Origin: Limnohabitans sp. JirII-31
GTDB lineage: Bacteria; Pseudomonadota; Gammaproteobacteria; Burkholderiales; Burkholderiaceae_C
Assembly: GCF_002778315.1 (NCBI RefSeq)
Contig: NZ_NESA01000010.1
Span: 1-64,000, forward strand
DNA: 64,000 nt
Reading direction: 5' to 3'
Both the position numbers and the translations under genes were made by a program. Position 1 is the first letter of the stretch. Each line of letters begins with the position of its first letter. The notes beneath the pieces are model-generated. The model did no database searches and was not told the DNA's origin. It saw nothing but the letters and a program-made list of their open reading frames with translations. This document shows, piece after piece, positions 1-8,198 of this stretch.

Positions 1-143
1 AAGAGATGGTGATGCCAGGTGACAACGTGTCGATCACGGTGAAGTTGATCCACCCGATTGCGATGGAAGAGGGCTTGCGCTTTGCTATCCGTGAAGGTGG
101 CAAGACGGTTGGTGCCGGTGTGGTTGCTAAGATCATTGCTTAA
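1..143 (+). CDS. tuf: Elongation factor Tu, C-terminal end (partial)
   Basis: The window opens inside this gene; the reading frame starts at base 3 and ends at a TAA at 141-143. The 46 residues visible are the last part of domain 3 of EF-Tu, including the typical stretch [18 protein letters not shown] and the terminal KIIA. EF-Tu carries aminoacyl-tRNA to the ribosomal A site. It lies 13 bases upstream of rpsJ, the usual tuf-rpsJ order of betaproteobacterial str/S10 clusters. The start and the GTPase domain lie outside the window. Confidence 0.96.
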   Translation, partial: EMVMPGDNVSITVKLIHPIAMEEGLRFAIREGGKTVGAGVVAKIIA

Positions 144-156
144 TTGAGGAATCACC

Positions 157-471
157 ATGTCCTCTAAGCAAAAAATCCGCATCCGCCTCAAAGCATTTGA
201 CTATAAGCTGATCGACCAGTCGGCTGCTGAAATTGTTGACACGGCTAAGCGCACAGGTGCAATTGTCAAAGGTCCTGTGCCTTTGCCAACCCGCATGAAG
301 CGTTTTGACATCTTGCGTTCACCGCACGTCAACAAGACCAGCCGTGACCAGCTCGAAATTCGTACACACCAGCGTTTGATGGACATCGTGGACCCTACGG
401 ATAAAACCGTGGATGCCTTGATGAAGCTCGACTTGCCAGCAGGTGTGGACGTCGAAATTAAGTTGCAGTAA
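157..471 (+). CDS. rpsJ: 30S ribosomal protein S10
   Basis: This 104-residue protein has the usual S10 length (103 in E. coli) and opens with the S10 signature [16 protein letters not shown]10 sits in the 30S head and also serves as NusE in transcription antitermination. TGAGGA at 145-150 is the ribosome binding site for the ATG. It is closely linked to tuf but separated from rplC by 184 bases holding two hairpins and a promoter, so it probably belongs at least partly to the tuf transcript rather than being the first gene of the L3 operon. Confidence 0.97.
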   Translation: MSSKQKIRIRLKAFDYKLIDQSAAEIVDTAKRTGAIVKGPVPLPTRMKRFDILRSPHVNKTSRDQLEIRTHQRLMDIVDPTDKTVDALMKLDLPAGVDVEIKLQ

Positions 472-480
472 TGCAATTTT

Positions 481-540
481 GGGGCAGGTCTAAAGCCTGC
501 CCCAGCAGTCGCACACAAGGGTAGTTGCCCTTGGTGCGAC
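481..540 (+). terminator. Tandem hairpins between rpsJ and rplC
   Basis: Two stem-loops follow rpsJ. The first (481-503) has an 8-bp GGGGCAGG/CCTGCCCC stem with a 7-base loop. The second (508-540) is longer: GTCGCAC pairs with GTGCGAC and CAAGGG pairs with CCCTTG, followed by TTTCG. The T tract is short, so termination would be partial. These could attenuate read-through from tuf-rpsJ into the L3 operon. The second stem overlaps the -35 of the predicted downstream promoter. Confidence 0.5.
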
Positions 541-554
541 TTTCGCGATATACT
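525..554 (+). promoter_or_regulatory. Predicted sigma-70 promoter for the rplC operon
   Basis: TTGCCC at 525-530 and TATACT at 549-554 are separated by 18 bases. The -10 matches TATAAT at five of six positions. Transcription would start near 561, giving an mRNA leader of about 95 bases before the rplC ATG at 656. In E. coli the S10 leader is the target of L4 autoregulation; whether this leader does the same cannot be judged from sequence alone. Confidence 0.55.
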
Positions 555-655
555 CGCGGGCTCTGCACATATTGTGTGGGGATTTATCAACCGTCTTTCA
601 CATCAAAACGTGGCTGCCAATTGAAGTGGCTACGGTGAGAGTTTTGGAGAAAACA

Positions 656-1321
656 ATGAGTCAAAGCATCCGTTTGGGGTTGCTGGGCCGCAAGGTGGGC
701 ATGATGCGTCTGTTCACTGATGATGGGGACGCAGTTCCTGTCACGGTGTTGGATGTGTCCAACAACCGCGTGACCCAGGTGAAAACCCAAGAAAACGACG
801 GCTATGTGGCCTTGCAGGTCACATTCGGTTCGCGCAAAGCTTCGCGCGTGACCAAGCCTATGGCTGGCCACCTTGCGAAAGCAGGCGTCGAAGCCGGCGA
901 AATTATCCAAGAATTTCAAGTGTCCGCTGACACCGCTGCCAAGTACGCCATGGGCGCCACTGTGCCGGTGACAGATGTGTTTGCTGTGGGCCAAAAGGTG
1001 GACGTGCAAGGCACGACCATTGGTAAAGGCTTTGCTGGCACCATCAAGCGTCACCACTTCAAGTCACAGCGCGCATCGCACGGTAACAGCCGTTCGCACA
1101 ACGTGCCTGGCTCGATTGGTATGGCACAAGATCCTGGTCGCGTGTTCCCAGGTAAGCGCATGTCAGGCCACTTGGGCGCCGACATCGTGACCACTCAAAA
1201 CCTCGACGTGATTCGCATTGACGAAGCGCGCCAACTGTTGTTGATCCGTGGCGCTGTCCCTGGTTCGGCCGGTGGCTTCGTGACTGTGCGTCCTGCCGTC
1301 AAAGCTAAAGGAGCGAACTGA
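656..1321 (+). CDS. rplC: 50S ribosomal protein L3
   Basis: L3 binds the 3' end of 23S rRNA near the peptidyl transferase centre and is an early assembly protein. The 221-residue product begins [20 protein letters not shown], typical of L3. An in-frame ATG at 572 exists, but its extra 28 residues do not look like L3, whereas the ATG at 656 has TGGAGA at 645-650 as ribosome binding site. The internal loop around [18 protein letters not shown] is the extension that reaches the catalytic centre. Its TGA overlaps the rplD ATG by one base, indicating coupled translation. Confidence 0.95.
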   Translation: MSQSIRLGLLGRKVGMMRLFTDDGDAVPVTVLDVSNNRVTQVKTQENDGYVALQVTFGSRKASRVTKPMAGHLAKAGVEAGEIIQEFQVSADTAAKYAMGATVPVTDVFAVGQKVDVQGTTIGKGFAGTIKRHHFKSQRASHGNSRSHNVPGSIGMAQDPGRVFPGKRMSGHLGADIVTTQNLDVIRIDEARQLLLIRGAVPGSAGGFVTVRPAVKAKGAN

Positions 1322-1941
1322 TGCAGCTCGAACTCCTGAACGACCAAGGTTTGGCCGCTTCCAAAGTGGATGCGCCTGAAACTGTGTTCGGTCGTGAATA
1401 CAACGAAGATTTGGTTCACCAGATCGTGGTGGCTTACCAAGCGAATGCGCGTCAAGGCACCCGTGCCCAAAAAGACCGTGAGCAGGTCAAGCACTCCACC
1501 AAGAAGCCGTTCAAACAAAAAGGTACGGGTCGCGCTCGTGCTGGTATGACGTCTTCGCCTCTGTGGCGTGGCGGCGGTCGGATTTTCCCGAACAGCCCCG
1601 AAGAGAACTTCACCCAGAAGATCAACAAGAAGATGTACCGCGCTGGTATGGCTTCGATCTTCTCGCAGTTGGCCCGCGAAGGTCGTCTGGCTGTGGTGGA
1701 TTCGCTCACAGTTGATGCCCCCAAAACCAAATTACTGGCGGCCAAATTCAAGGCGATGAACCTTGAGTCGGTGCTGGTGATTGCTGATGAAGTTGATGAC
1801 AACTTGTACTTGGCCTCGCGCAACCTGCCTAACGTGCTGGTGGTTGAGCCTCGTTACGCAGACCCTCTGTCTCTGGTGCACTACAAAAAGGTGCTCGTGA
1901 CCAAGGCTGCCATCGACAAACTCAAGGAGATGTTCGCATGA
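1321..1941 (+). CDS. rplD: 50S ribosomal protein L4
   Basis: This 206-residue protein (E. coli 201) carries the long basic loop with [16 protein letters not shown] that lines the exit tunnel. In E. coli L4 also represses its own operon by binding the S10 leader; that role is not shown here. The start overlaps the rplC stop (TGATG) and the end overlaps the rplW start by four bases (ATGA), so the L3-L4-L23 trio is translationally coupled. Confidence 0.96.
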   Translation: MQLELLNDQGLAASKVDAPETVFGREYNEDLVHQIVVAYQANARQGTRAQKDREQVKHSTKKPFKQKGTGRARAGMTSSPLWRGGGRIFPNSPEENFTQKINKKMYRAGMASIFSQLAREGRLAVVDSLTVDAPKTKLLAAKFKAMNLESVLVIADEVDDNLYLASRNLPNVLVVEPRYADPLSLVHYKKVLVTKAAIDKLKEMFA

Positions 1942-2264
1942 GCCACGGACACAAAAAAACCAAGTTTGACGAAGGTCGCTTGATGCAAGTGCTGGTCGCA
2001 CCCGTGGTGTCTGAAAAGGCCACCATGGTTGCTGAAAAAAGCAATGCCGTGACGTTCAAAGTGCTGCAAGACGCCAGCAAGCCCGAGATCAAAGCAGCTG
2101 TTGAGCTGATGTTCAAGGTCGAAGTGCAAGGCGTTTCTGTGGTGAACACCAAAGGCAAAACCAAGCGTTTTGGCAAATCCATCGGTCGTCGCGACAACGT
2201 GCGCAAGGCCTATGTAACGCTCAAAGCCGGTCAAGAACTGAACATCTCTGGGGAGGCCGCTTAA
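1938..2264 (+). CDS. rplW: 50S ribosomal protein L23
   Basis: L23 sits at the exit of the ribosomal tunnel, where trigger factor and SRP dock. The 108-residue product contains the family core [20 protein letters not shown] and a basic segment [20 protein letters not shown]. It is slightly longer than the E. coli protein (100) because of an N-terminal [17 protein letters not shown] segment. The ATG at 1938 overlaps the rplD stop; a methionine at 1983 is a possible shorter start, but the coupled start is preferred. Confidence 0.94.
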   Translation: MSHGHKKTKFDEGRLMQVLVAPVVSEKATMVAEKSNAVTFKVLQDASKPEIKAAVELMFKVEVQGVSVVNTKGKTKRFGKSIGRRDNVRKAYVTLKAGQELNISGEAA

Positions 2265-2266
2265 TC

Positions 2267-3091
2267 ATGGCAGTCATCAAGATGAAACCTACCTCACCAG
2301 GCCAACGTGGCGTGGTGAAGGTTACCCGTGATCACCTGCATAAAGGTGAGCCCTACGCTCCGTTGCTGGAACCCCAGCACCAAAAATCGGGTCGTAACAA
2401 CAACGGTCACATCACCACCCGTCACAAGGGTGGTGGCCACAAGCACCACTACCGCGTGGTGGATTTCCGTCGCACAAAAGACGGCATTCCTGCAAAAGTG
2501 GAACGCATCGAATACGACCCTAACCGTACTGCCCACATCGCTTTGGTGTGTTATGCAGACGGCGAGCGTCGCTACATCATTGCTCCCCGTGGTTTGGAAG
2601 TTGGCGCATCGTTGATGAGCGGTTCGGAAGCCCCGATCCGTGCAGGCAACACATTGCCCATCCGCAATATTCCTGTGGGTTCCACCATTCACTGCATCGA
2701 ATTGCAAGTCGGCAAAGGCGCTCAAATCGCCCGCTCGGCAGGTACTTCGGCCACTTTGTTGGCGCGTGAAGGCACTTACGCTCAAGTGCGTATGCGCTCA
2801 GGTGAAGTCCGCAAAATCCACATCGAATGCCGCGCCACCATTGGTGAAGTTGCAAACGAAGAACACAGCCTTCGCCAATTGGGTAAAGCAGGTGTCAAGC
2901 GCTGGATGGGTATTCGCCCAACCGTGCGTGGCGTTGCTATGAACCCAGTCGACCACCCACACGGTGGTGGTGAAGGTCGCACCGGTGAAGGCCGTCATGC
3001 AGTCGATCCGTGGGGTAACCTGACCAAAGGCTACCGTACCCGTAACAACAAACGCACACAAGTGATGATTGTGTCGCGTCGCAAAAAGTAA
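2267..3091 (+). CDS. rplB: 50S ribosomal protein L2
   Basis: This 274-residue protein matches full-length L2 (273 in E. coli). Near its C-terminus it carries the most conserved L2 motif, [16 protein letters not shown], whose histidine region is needed for peptidyl transferase activity. L2 binds 23S rRNA and helps subunit association. GGGGAGG at about 2249 serves as ribosome binding site, and the gene starts two bases after rplW ends. Confidence 0.97.
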   Translation: MAVIKMKPTSPGQRGVVKVTRDHLHKGEPYAPLLEPQHQKSGRNNNGHITTRHKGGGHKHHYRVVDFRRTKDGIPAKVERIEYDPNRTAHIALVCYADGERRYIIAPRGLEVGASLMSGSEAPIRAGNTLPIRNIPVGSTIHCIELQVGKGAQIARSAGTSATLLAREGTYAQVRMRSGEVRKIHIECRATIGEVANEEHSLRQLGKAGVKRWMGIRPTVRGVAMNPVDHPHGGGEGRTGEGRHAVDPWGNLTKGYRTRNNKRTQVMIVSRRKK

Positions 3092-3101
3092 GGGGTAACA
3101 A

Positions 3102-3380
3102 ATGACTCGCTCTCTCAAAAAGGGTCCGTTTGTTGACCATCACTTGGTGGCCAAGGTCGACAAGGCTGTCACCAACAAAGACAAAAAACCAGTGAAAACT
3201 TGGTCGCGTCGTTCCATGATCTTGCCCGAGTTCATCGGCTTGACCATTGCTGTGCACAACGGCAAACAACACGTCCCTGTTTACATCACCGACCAAATGG
3301 TGGGCCACAAGCTGGGCGAATTCGCCTTGACGCGCACCTTCAAAGGTCACCCCGCGGACAAAAAAGTCCAGAAGAAATAA
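3102..3380 (+). CDS. rpsS: 30S ribosomal protein S19
   Basis: The 92 residues equal the E. coli length exactly. The start [15 protein letters not shown] and the segment [20 protein letters not shown] are diagnostic of S19, which forms a complex with S13 in the 30S head and contacts the A-site tRNA region. AAGGGG at about 3090 precedes the ATG. It lies ten bases after rplB and nine before rplV within the operon. Confidence 0.97.
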   Translation: MTRSLKKGPFVDHHLVAKVDKAVTNKDKKPVKTWSRRSMILPEFIGLTIAVHNGKQHVPVYITDQMVGHKLGEFALTRTFKGHPADKKVQKK

Positions 3381-3389
3381 GGAAAGACC

Positions 3390-3719
3390 ATGGAAACACG
3401 TGCAGTCCTTAGGGGCGTCCGTCTGTCGGTCGACAAAGGCCGTCTGGTAGCCGACATGATTCGCGGCAAAAAAGTTGACCAGGCTCTGAACATCCTGACG
3501 TTCACGCAGAAAAAAGCTGCAGGTATCGTCAAGAAGGTTTTGGAATCTGCGATTGCCAATGCTGAACACAACGATGGTGCTGACATCGACGAGTTGAAGG
3601 TGAAAACCATCTACGTCGAACAAGGTGCCACGCTCAAGCGCTTTACCGCCCGCGCCAAAGGCCGCGGCAACCGTATCAGCAAGCCCACGTGCCATGTGTA
3701 CGTGACGGTTGGCAACTGA
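3390..3719 (+). CDS. rplV: 50S ribosomal protein L22
   Basis: The 109-residue protein (E. coli 110) has the L22 core [21 protein letters not shown] and the C-terminal hairpin sequence [19 protein letters not shown]. That hairpin lines the exit tunnel and is where macrolide-resistance changes arise in other bacteria; no deletion is seen here. AAGGAAAGACC precedes the ATG. It is followed after 15 bases by rpsC. Confidence 0.97.
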   Translation: METRAVLRGVRLSVDKGRLVADMIRGKKVDQALNILTFTQKKAAGIVKKVLESAIANAEHNDGADIDELKVKTIYVEQGATLKRFTARAKGRGNRISKPTCHVYVTVGN

Positions 3720-3734
3720 AAGGTATAGAAAGAC

Positions 3735-4622
3735 ATGGGACAGAAAATCCACCCCACAGGCTTTCGCCTTGCAGTTAGCCGCAACTGGGCAAGCCGTTGG
3801 TATGCCAACAACCGTGACTTCGCCGGCATGCTGGCTGAAGACATCAAAGTGCGTGAGTACCTCAAAGCGAAGTTGAAAAACGCCGCTGTGTCTCGCGTGC
3901 TGATCGAGCGTCCTGCCAAAAACGCACGCATCACCATTTTCTCGGCTCGTCCGGGCGTGGTGATCGGCAAGAAAGGCGAAGACATCGAGAACTTGAAGAA
4001 AGAACTCGCCATTCGCTTGGGCGTGCCTGTTGCCGTGAACATCGAAGAAGTGCGTAAGCCTGAAATCGATGCTCAATTGATTGCTGACAGCATCACCCAA
4101 CAGCTCGAAAAGCGCATCATGTTCCGTCGCGCCATGAAGCGCGCCATGCAAAACGCCATGCGTCTGGGTGCCCAAGGCATCAAGATCATGTCGGCAGGTC
4201 GTTTGAATGGCATTGAGATCGCACGTACCGAGTGGTACCGTGAAGGTCGCGTGCCACTTCATACCCTGCGTGCAGACATCGATTACGCTACTTCTGAAGC
4301 TAAAACCACCTACGGCATCATTGGTGTCAAGGTGTGGGTTTACAAAGGCGATACCCTGGGTCGTAACGATCTGCCGGCCGCCGTGGAACCCCGTGCTGAA
4401 GAAGAGCGTCGTCCTCGCGGTCCTCGCCGTGATGCTCGCCCCACAGGCGATCGTCCAGCACGCAGCGGCGCACGCCGTCCTGCAGGGACCAATGCCGCAC
4501 CAACGGATGGCAGCGATAAACCCGCTGAAGCCGCTGGTGCCCCTACAACTGCCGTCAAGCGCGTCCGCAAGGTTGCCGCGCCCGCATCCACTGGCACGGC
4601 TGCGGACGGAACAGGAGAATAA
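3735..4622 (+). CDS. rpsC: 30S ribosomal protein S3 with long C-terminal extension
   Basis: S3 forms the mRNA entry site with S4 and S5 and contributes to mRNA unwinding. The N-terminal KH domain has the GxxG-type motif [17 protein letters not shown] near residues 77-93, and the S3 C-terminal domain ends around KGDTLGRND (about residue 203). Beyond it the product continues for roughly 85 residues rich in Arg, Pro, Ala and Thr, giving 295 residues against 233 in E. coli. The tail looks disordered and basic, then mixed. The frame is open to a clean TAA three bases before rplP, so it is not a frameshift artefact. Confidence 0.96.
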   Translation: MGQKIHPTGFRLAVSRNWASRWYANNRDFAGMLAEDIKVREYLKAKLKNAAVSRVLIERPAKNARITIFSARPGVVIGKKGEDIENLKKELAIRLGVPVAVNIEEVRKPEIDAQLIADSITQQLEKRIMFRRAMKRAMQNAMRLGAQGIKIMSAGRLNGIEIARTEWYREGRVPLHTLRADIDYATSEAKTTYGIIGVKVWVYKGDTLGRNDLPAAVEPRAEEERRPRGPRRDARPTGDRPARSGARRPAGTNAAPTDGSDKPAEAAGAPTTAVKRVRKVAAPASTGTAADGTGE

Positions 4623-4624
4623 GC

Positions 4625-5041
4625 ATGCTGCAACCAGCACGCCGTAAATACCGCAAAGAACAAAAGGGCCGCAACACCGGCATCGCTACTCGTGGCAACA
4701 CCGTGGCATTTGGTGATTTCGGTCTGAAGTCCACCGATCGCGGCCGCTTGACGGCCCGCCAGATCGAGTCCGCACGTCGTGCGATCTCACGCCACGTCAA
4801 ACGTGGCGGTCGTATCTGGATTCGTGTGTTCCCTGACAAACCGATTTCTCAAAAGCCTGCTGAAGTGCGTATGGGTAACGGTAAAGGTAACCCCGAGTAC
4901 TACGTGGCAGAGATCCAACCCGGCAAGGTCCTCTACGAAATCGTAGGCGTTCCTGAAGAGTTGGCCCGTGAAGCCTTCCGTTTGGCCGCTGCAAAGTTGC
5001 CCTTGCGTACCACGTTCGTGGCTCGCTTGATCGGCCAGTAA
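4625..5041 (+). CDS. rplP: 50S ribosomal protein L16
   Basis: This 138-residue product starts [17 protein letters not shown] and carries the conserved [20 protein letters not shown] stretch of L16, which organises the A-site tRNA elbow region of the 50S subunit. The length matches the family (136). AGGAG at 4612-4616, inside the end of rpsC, is its ribosome binding site, so expression is tied to rpsC translation. Confidence 0.97.
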   Translation: MLQPARRKYRKEQKGRNTGIATRGNTVAFGDFGLKSTDRGRLTARQIESARRAISRHVKRGGRIWIRVFPDKPISQKPAEVRMGNGKGNPEYYVAEIQPGKVLYEIVGVPEELAREAFRLAAAKLPLRTTFVARLIGQ

Positions 5042-5059
5042 ATTCAGGAGAAATAAGAA

Positions 5060-5254
5060 ATGAAAGCTGCTGAACTGCGCCAAAAAGACGTTGCAGGCCT
5101 CGAAGCCGAAGTCAAAGAGCTGCAAAAAGCCCATTTCGGCTTGCGCATGCAAAAAGGCACGCAACAACTCAACAACACGTCACAACTGCGTTCTACCCGT
5201 CGCAGCATCGCACGTGCCAAAACCATTCTTGCTGAAAAGCAAGCCGCCAAGTAA
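5060..5254 (+). CDS. rpmC: 50S ribosomal protein L29
   Basis: A 64-residue, two-helix protein (E. coli 63) beginning [20 protein letters not shown] and containing the [20 protein letters not shown] signature. L29 sits beside L23 at the tunnel exit. CAGGAGAAATAAG directly precedes the ATG. It lies ten bases before rpsQ in the usual L16-L29-S17 order. Confidence 0.96.
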   Translation: MKAAELRQKDVAGLEAEVKELQKAHFGLRMQKGTQQLNNTSQLRSTRRSIARAKTILAEKQAAK

Positions 5255-5264
5255 AGGAGCCCAC

Positions 5265-5534
5265 ATGACGGAAGCTAAGAAATCCCTCAAGCGCACCTTG
5301 ATTGGCAAGGTGGTCAGCGACAAACGTACGAAGACAGTGACTGTGTTGGTCGAGCGCCGCGTCAAGCACGCGCTCTACGGCAAGATCGTTGCCAAGTCGA
5401 GCAAGTACCACGCGCACGACGAAACTGGTGAATACCATCTGGGCGACCTGATCGAAATCACCGAAAGCAAACCCATCTCCAAAACCAAAAACTGGGTTGC
5501 GACCCGTTTGGTTCAAAAGGCTGCTGCGGTTTAA
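5265..5534 (+). CDS. rpsQ: 30S ribosomal protein S17
   Basis: The 89-residue product has the S17 fold sequence [20 protein letters not shown] and the later [19 protein letters not shown]17 is a primary 16S rRNA binder in the 30S body. The ATG at 5265 has AAAGGAG upstream; a longer open frame upstream overlaps rpmC and is not L29-like or S17-like. It is the last gene of the S10 operon here and is followed by a strong terminator instead of rplN. Confidence 0.96.
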   Translation: MTEAKKSLKRTLIGKVVSDKRTKTVTVLVERRVKHALYGKIVAKSSKYHAHDETGEYHLGDLIEITESKPISKTKNWVATRLVQKAAAV

Positions 5535-5566
5535 GTCTTTAGGACCTAGGTTCTGCAAGACCTCTG

Positions 5567-5600
5567 AAAGCGACCCACAATGTGGGTCGCTTTTCTTTTT
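5567..5600 (+). terminator. Rho-independent terminator after rpsQ
   Basis: AGCGACCCAC (5569-5578) pairs perfectly with GTGGGTCGCT (5582-5591) around a 3-base loop, flanked by A residues on the left and TTTTCTTTTT on the right. This 10-bp GC-rich stem with a T tract should end S10-operon transcription, showing that the operon truly stops at rpsQ. Confidence 0.9.
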
Positions 5601-5632
5601 CCTGATCCCATTTCAATTGATAGGAGCATCCC

Positions 5633-6139
5633 ATGATCAAAGTCGGAGACACCATTCCTCACACCACACTGATGGAATATTCTGAGGTAGAGGGTGAGGG
5701 CTGCAGCATTGGCCCCAATGCAGTGGATGTTGCCAAAGCTACTGCTGGAAAAACCATTGCATTGTTTGCATTGCCAGGTGCCTTCACGCCGACTTGCTCA
5801 GCCAAGCACGTGCCTGGTTACGTGGAAAAATTTGACCAACTCAAAGCAGCTGGCGTCGATGAAATTTGGTGCGTGAGTGTGAACGACGCATTTGTCATGG
5901 GTGCATGGGCGCGTGATCAAAAGTCCAACGGCAAAGTTCGCATGTTGGCCGATGGCAGTGCCGATTTCACCAAAGCAACAGGGTTGACGCTGGATTTGTC
6001 TGGACGCGGGATGGGCTTGCGTAGTAATCGTTATTCGATGCTGATCAAAGACGGCAAAGTTGCTGCACTGAATGTAGAGGCACCTGGTAAATTTGAAGTC
6101 AGTGATGCTGACACCATGCTGAGTTTGGCAAAAGCTTGA
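5633..6139 (+). CDS. Peroxiredoxin, Prx5 family
   Basis: This 168-residue cytosolic protein is a thiol peroxidase of the Prx5/PMP20 type that reduces hydrogen peroxide and alkyl hydroperoxides. The peroxidatic cysteine is C55 in the motif ALPGAFTPTCSAKHVPGY, with the Pro-Thr-Cys triad intact; a second cysteine lies at about residue 80 (EIWCVSV). There is no fused glutaredoxin domain. TAGGAG precedes the ATG. It is monocistronic, between two terminators. The electron donor (glutathione/glutaredoxin or thioredoxin) cannot be told from sequence. Confidence 0.93.
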   Translation: MIKVGDTIPHTTLMEYSEVEGEGCSIGPNAVDVAKATAGKTIALFALPGAFTPTCSAKHVPGYVEKFDQLKAAGVDEIWCVSVNDAFVMGAWARDQKSNGKVRMLADGSADFTKATGLTLDLSGRGMGLRSNRYSMLIKDGKVAALNVEAPGKFEVSDADTMLSLAKA

Positions 6140-6155
6140 GTCCTGGTGCCCCAAT

Positions 6156-6185
6156 AAAAAAGCCGCGCAATGCGCGGCTTTTTTT
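6156..6185. terminator. Bidirectional terminator between peroxiredoxin and cytochrome b genes
   Basis: AAAAAAGCCGCGCA (6156-6169) is complementary to the following TGCGCGGC plus T tract up to 6185. With A runs on the left and T runs on the right it can end transcription from both convergent genes. Confidence 0.88.
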
Positions 6186-6199
6186 CATTCACTAAGGAC

Positions 6200-6880
6200 T
6201 CAGCCGCCAAGCTGCACAAGTCGGTAGACAGCATAAGCACAAGCAACCAAAACACCAAGAGCAAATGCGCGTGACGTGATGCTGTCGCGGGAAGGGTGCG
6301 TGGTGCTAGGCAGTTGCTTATCACCGTCAATCATGGGCGTAATCAGATCTTCGTTTTTGAAAAATTTATAAAACAAAATAGAAGCAACATGCAAAACCAG
6401 TAGAAAAATAAGCAAAACTTTGCCGACTTCCGTGTGGTAATTCGTAGCAAAGGATACCCAGGCACCAGACACGAGTGACGTCAATGGTCCTGATATTGAA
6501 ATCTCATCATCACTGATCAGCCCACTCGCTACTTGCAGCAACAAGATGGTCAACATCGCCAACACGGACAGTGCTCCCAGCGGGTTATGGCTGATGGACT
6601 TAGGCTGTTCTTTGCGGCGCAATGCTGCAACATAAATTTGCACGAGTTGTGGCGAAGGAAAGAAATTGACAAACCGAGACCAATGGCCACCAAACACTCC
6701 CCAGACGATGCGAAAGAAAACCAGGGTAAGAACCACATAGCCTAGCCAAAAATGAATGCGCATGGCGTCACCACCAACTTCGCCAGTGATGATGAGTCCA
6801 ACGACTGACAAACCAAGGGTGAGGTGAAAAAGGCGTGTGGGCAGATCCCAAATCCGAACCGCTGATGTGGTGTGATTCAT
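6200..6880 (-). CDS. Cytochrome b561-type membrane protein
   Basis: This is an inner-membrane diheme cytochrome b of the bacterial b561 family. Four membrane segments are visible, around LTLGLSVVGLIITG, WLGYVVLTLVFFRIVWG, LSVLAMLTILLLQVASGLI and VGKVLLIFLLVLHVASILF, with histidines in segments 1, 2 and 4 as likely heme ligands (RLFH, IHFWLG, YHTEVG, LHVAS). A further C-terminal hydrophobic helix follows. The start chosen (MNHTTSAVRIWDLPTRLFH) fits the family; an ATG at 6913 would add 11 residues. It is divergent from a cytochrome c' gene, a common pairing in which the cytochromes act as redox partners. Confidence 0.9.
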   Translation of the reverse strand: MNHTTSAVRIWDLPTRLFHLTLGLSVVGLIITGEVGGDAMRIHFWLGYVVLTLVFFRIVWGVFGGHWSRFVNFFPSPQLVQIYVAALRRKEQPKSISHNPLGALSVLAMLTILLLQVASGLISDDEISISGPLTSLVSGAWVSFATNYHTEVGKVLLIFLLVLHVASILFYKFFKNEDLITPMIDGDKQLPSTTHPSRDSITSRAFALGVLVACAYAVYRLVQLGG

Positions 6881-6982
6881 GGCAATTACCATTCCTATGT
6901 GCGCGTAAGACAAAACGCCACAAAGTCCGTAAACTTAGTGCCGTCGAACAATCCCCTATTTTGAACCTAAAGGATGACACCT

Positions 6983-7435
6983 ATGAAGAAGTTGACCCTC
7001 GCTCTGTTGGTAGTAAGCGCCGCTACATTCAGCGTATCTGCCGCAGCACAATTTGCAAAACCGGAAGATGCCATCAAGTACCGCAAATCAGCCTTGACGG
7101 TGATGGGGGCCCATTTCGGTCGTCTAGGTGCCATGGCTCAAGGCAAGGTGCCTTTTGATGCCAAGGTCGCTGCAGACAATGCTGATATTGTGGCGAGCAT
7201 GGCCAAACTGCCTTGGGCTGGCTTTGTGGAAGGATCTGACTCAGGCGATACCAAGGCCAAACCAGAAATCTGGAAACAATCTGCTAAGTTCAAAGAGGCC
7301 GCAGACAAGTTGCAAGCAGAGTCTGTGAAATTGGCTGCTGCTGCACACTCAGGAAAAGAAGATGCATTCAAATCTGCATTTAGCGCAACAGCAGGCACTT
7401 GCAAGGCCTGTCACGATGATTTCAGAGCTAAATAA
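6983..7435 (+). CDS. Cytochrome c' (class II c-type cytochrome)
   Basis: The 150-residue product has a signal peptide (MKKLTLALLVVSAATFSVSAAAQ) and a single heme motif CKACH at residues 140-144, near the C-terminus. This is the hallmark of the four-helix-bundle cytochrome c' rather than class I cytochromes. These periplasmic proteins bind NO or act in electron transfer with a cytochrome b partner. The ATG at 6983 is favoured because AAAGGA lies just upstream; an ATG at 6974 overlaps that site. It diverges from the cytochrome b gene. Confidence 0.93.
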   Translation: MKKLTLALLVVSAATFSVSAAAQFAKPEDAIKYRKSALTVMGAHFGRLGAMAQGKVPFDAKVAADNADIVASMAKLPWAGFVEGSDSGDTKAKPEIWKQSAKFKEAADKLQAESVKLAAAAHSGKEDAFKSAFSATAGTCKACHDDFRAK

Positions 7436-7450
7436 ATAGAGTTTCAATCA

Positions 7451-8185
7451 TCACAGCGTAGCGCAGTCCAAGAGTACTTGCGTGAGCTCCTGCGGGGCAC
7501 TGACCATTGGGTCGTGCCCCGTTGCCATTTCAACCGTACGCGAACCAGGTAACCACAACCCATCCCAAAACGCGGGATCCGTGACACGAGGCCAAATGGC
7601 ATCCATTGTTGCCAAGCTCGGTTTCGTACAGCGAATGTAGGTTCGTGGGACAGAAGCGACCCGTTCGGGTGAAAAGTTCAAGACGTCGGTGTAAGGATGA
7701 CCAGGATGGGGTGTTTGTCGACGACCGACCCAATCGGCGTCATCGCCACTCAAACCAAACAACTCAGGACCTGGGGCAGGAAAGCTATAGGTCGGGCTGG
7801 CTTTGGCAGCAGCCAAGCGGCCTTCACGCGTGGCACGCGTGTGTGTCGCACTCCAAGTTTCTCCTGGCTTGGGAACCATGGCGTCAACATACACCAAATG
7901 GCGCAGACGCTCATGCATGACATCTGCAACGCCAGTCCCCACCATGCCGGCATAAGAGTGAACCGCCAGCACAACATCGTTGAGCTCTTCGGTGTCAATT
8001 GTGGACACGACATCTTGAATATGTGTGCTCAGGTGGATGTCCGGCGTTAACAAATGCGCGCGTTCACCGACACCTGTCAATGTGACGGCGTGGACACGGT
8101 GCCCTTGTTGTGTGAGTCTCTCTGTCACGCGTCGCCAGCACCAGGCGCCATGCCAGGCACCATGAACCAAGACAAAATTTGCCAT
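7451..8185 (-). CDS. Alpha/beta-fold hydrolase (esterase family)
   Basis: The 244-residue protein begins MANFVLVHGAWHGAWCW, the oxyanion segment of plant salicylate esterase/hydroxynitrile lyase-like hydrolases. The predicted nucleophile is S77 in AVHSYAG, and H in EMATGHDPMVS is the likely catalytic histidine. No signal peptide is seen, so it should be cytosolic. It begins 13 bases after the CoA-transferase gene ends, in the same direction, suggesting a two-gene unit; the substrate is unknown. An upstream in-frame ATG at 8236 overlaps the preceding gene and is less likely. Confidence 0.85.
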   Translation of the reverse strand: MANFVLVHGAWHGAWCWRRVTERLTQQGHRVHAVTLTGVGERAHLLTPDIHLSTHIQDVVSTIDTEELNDVVLAVHSYAGMVGTGVADVMHERLRHLVYVDAMVPKPGETWSATHTRATREGRLAAAKASPTYSFPAPGPELFGLSGDDADWVGRRQTPHPGHPYTDVLNFSPERVASVPRTYIRCTKPSLATMDAIWPRVTDPAFWDGLWLPGSRTVEMATGHDPMVSAPQELTQVLLDCATL

Positions 8186-8198
8186 GGGTGTACCTACT

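Noticed and set aside
2937-4640. A 567-codon open frame on the minus strand opposite rplB, rpsS, rplV and rpsC
   Set aside because: It lies wholly antisense to well-identified ribosomal protein genes, has no recognisable domain, and its composition reflects codon bias of the true strand.
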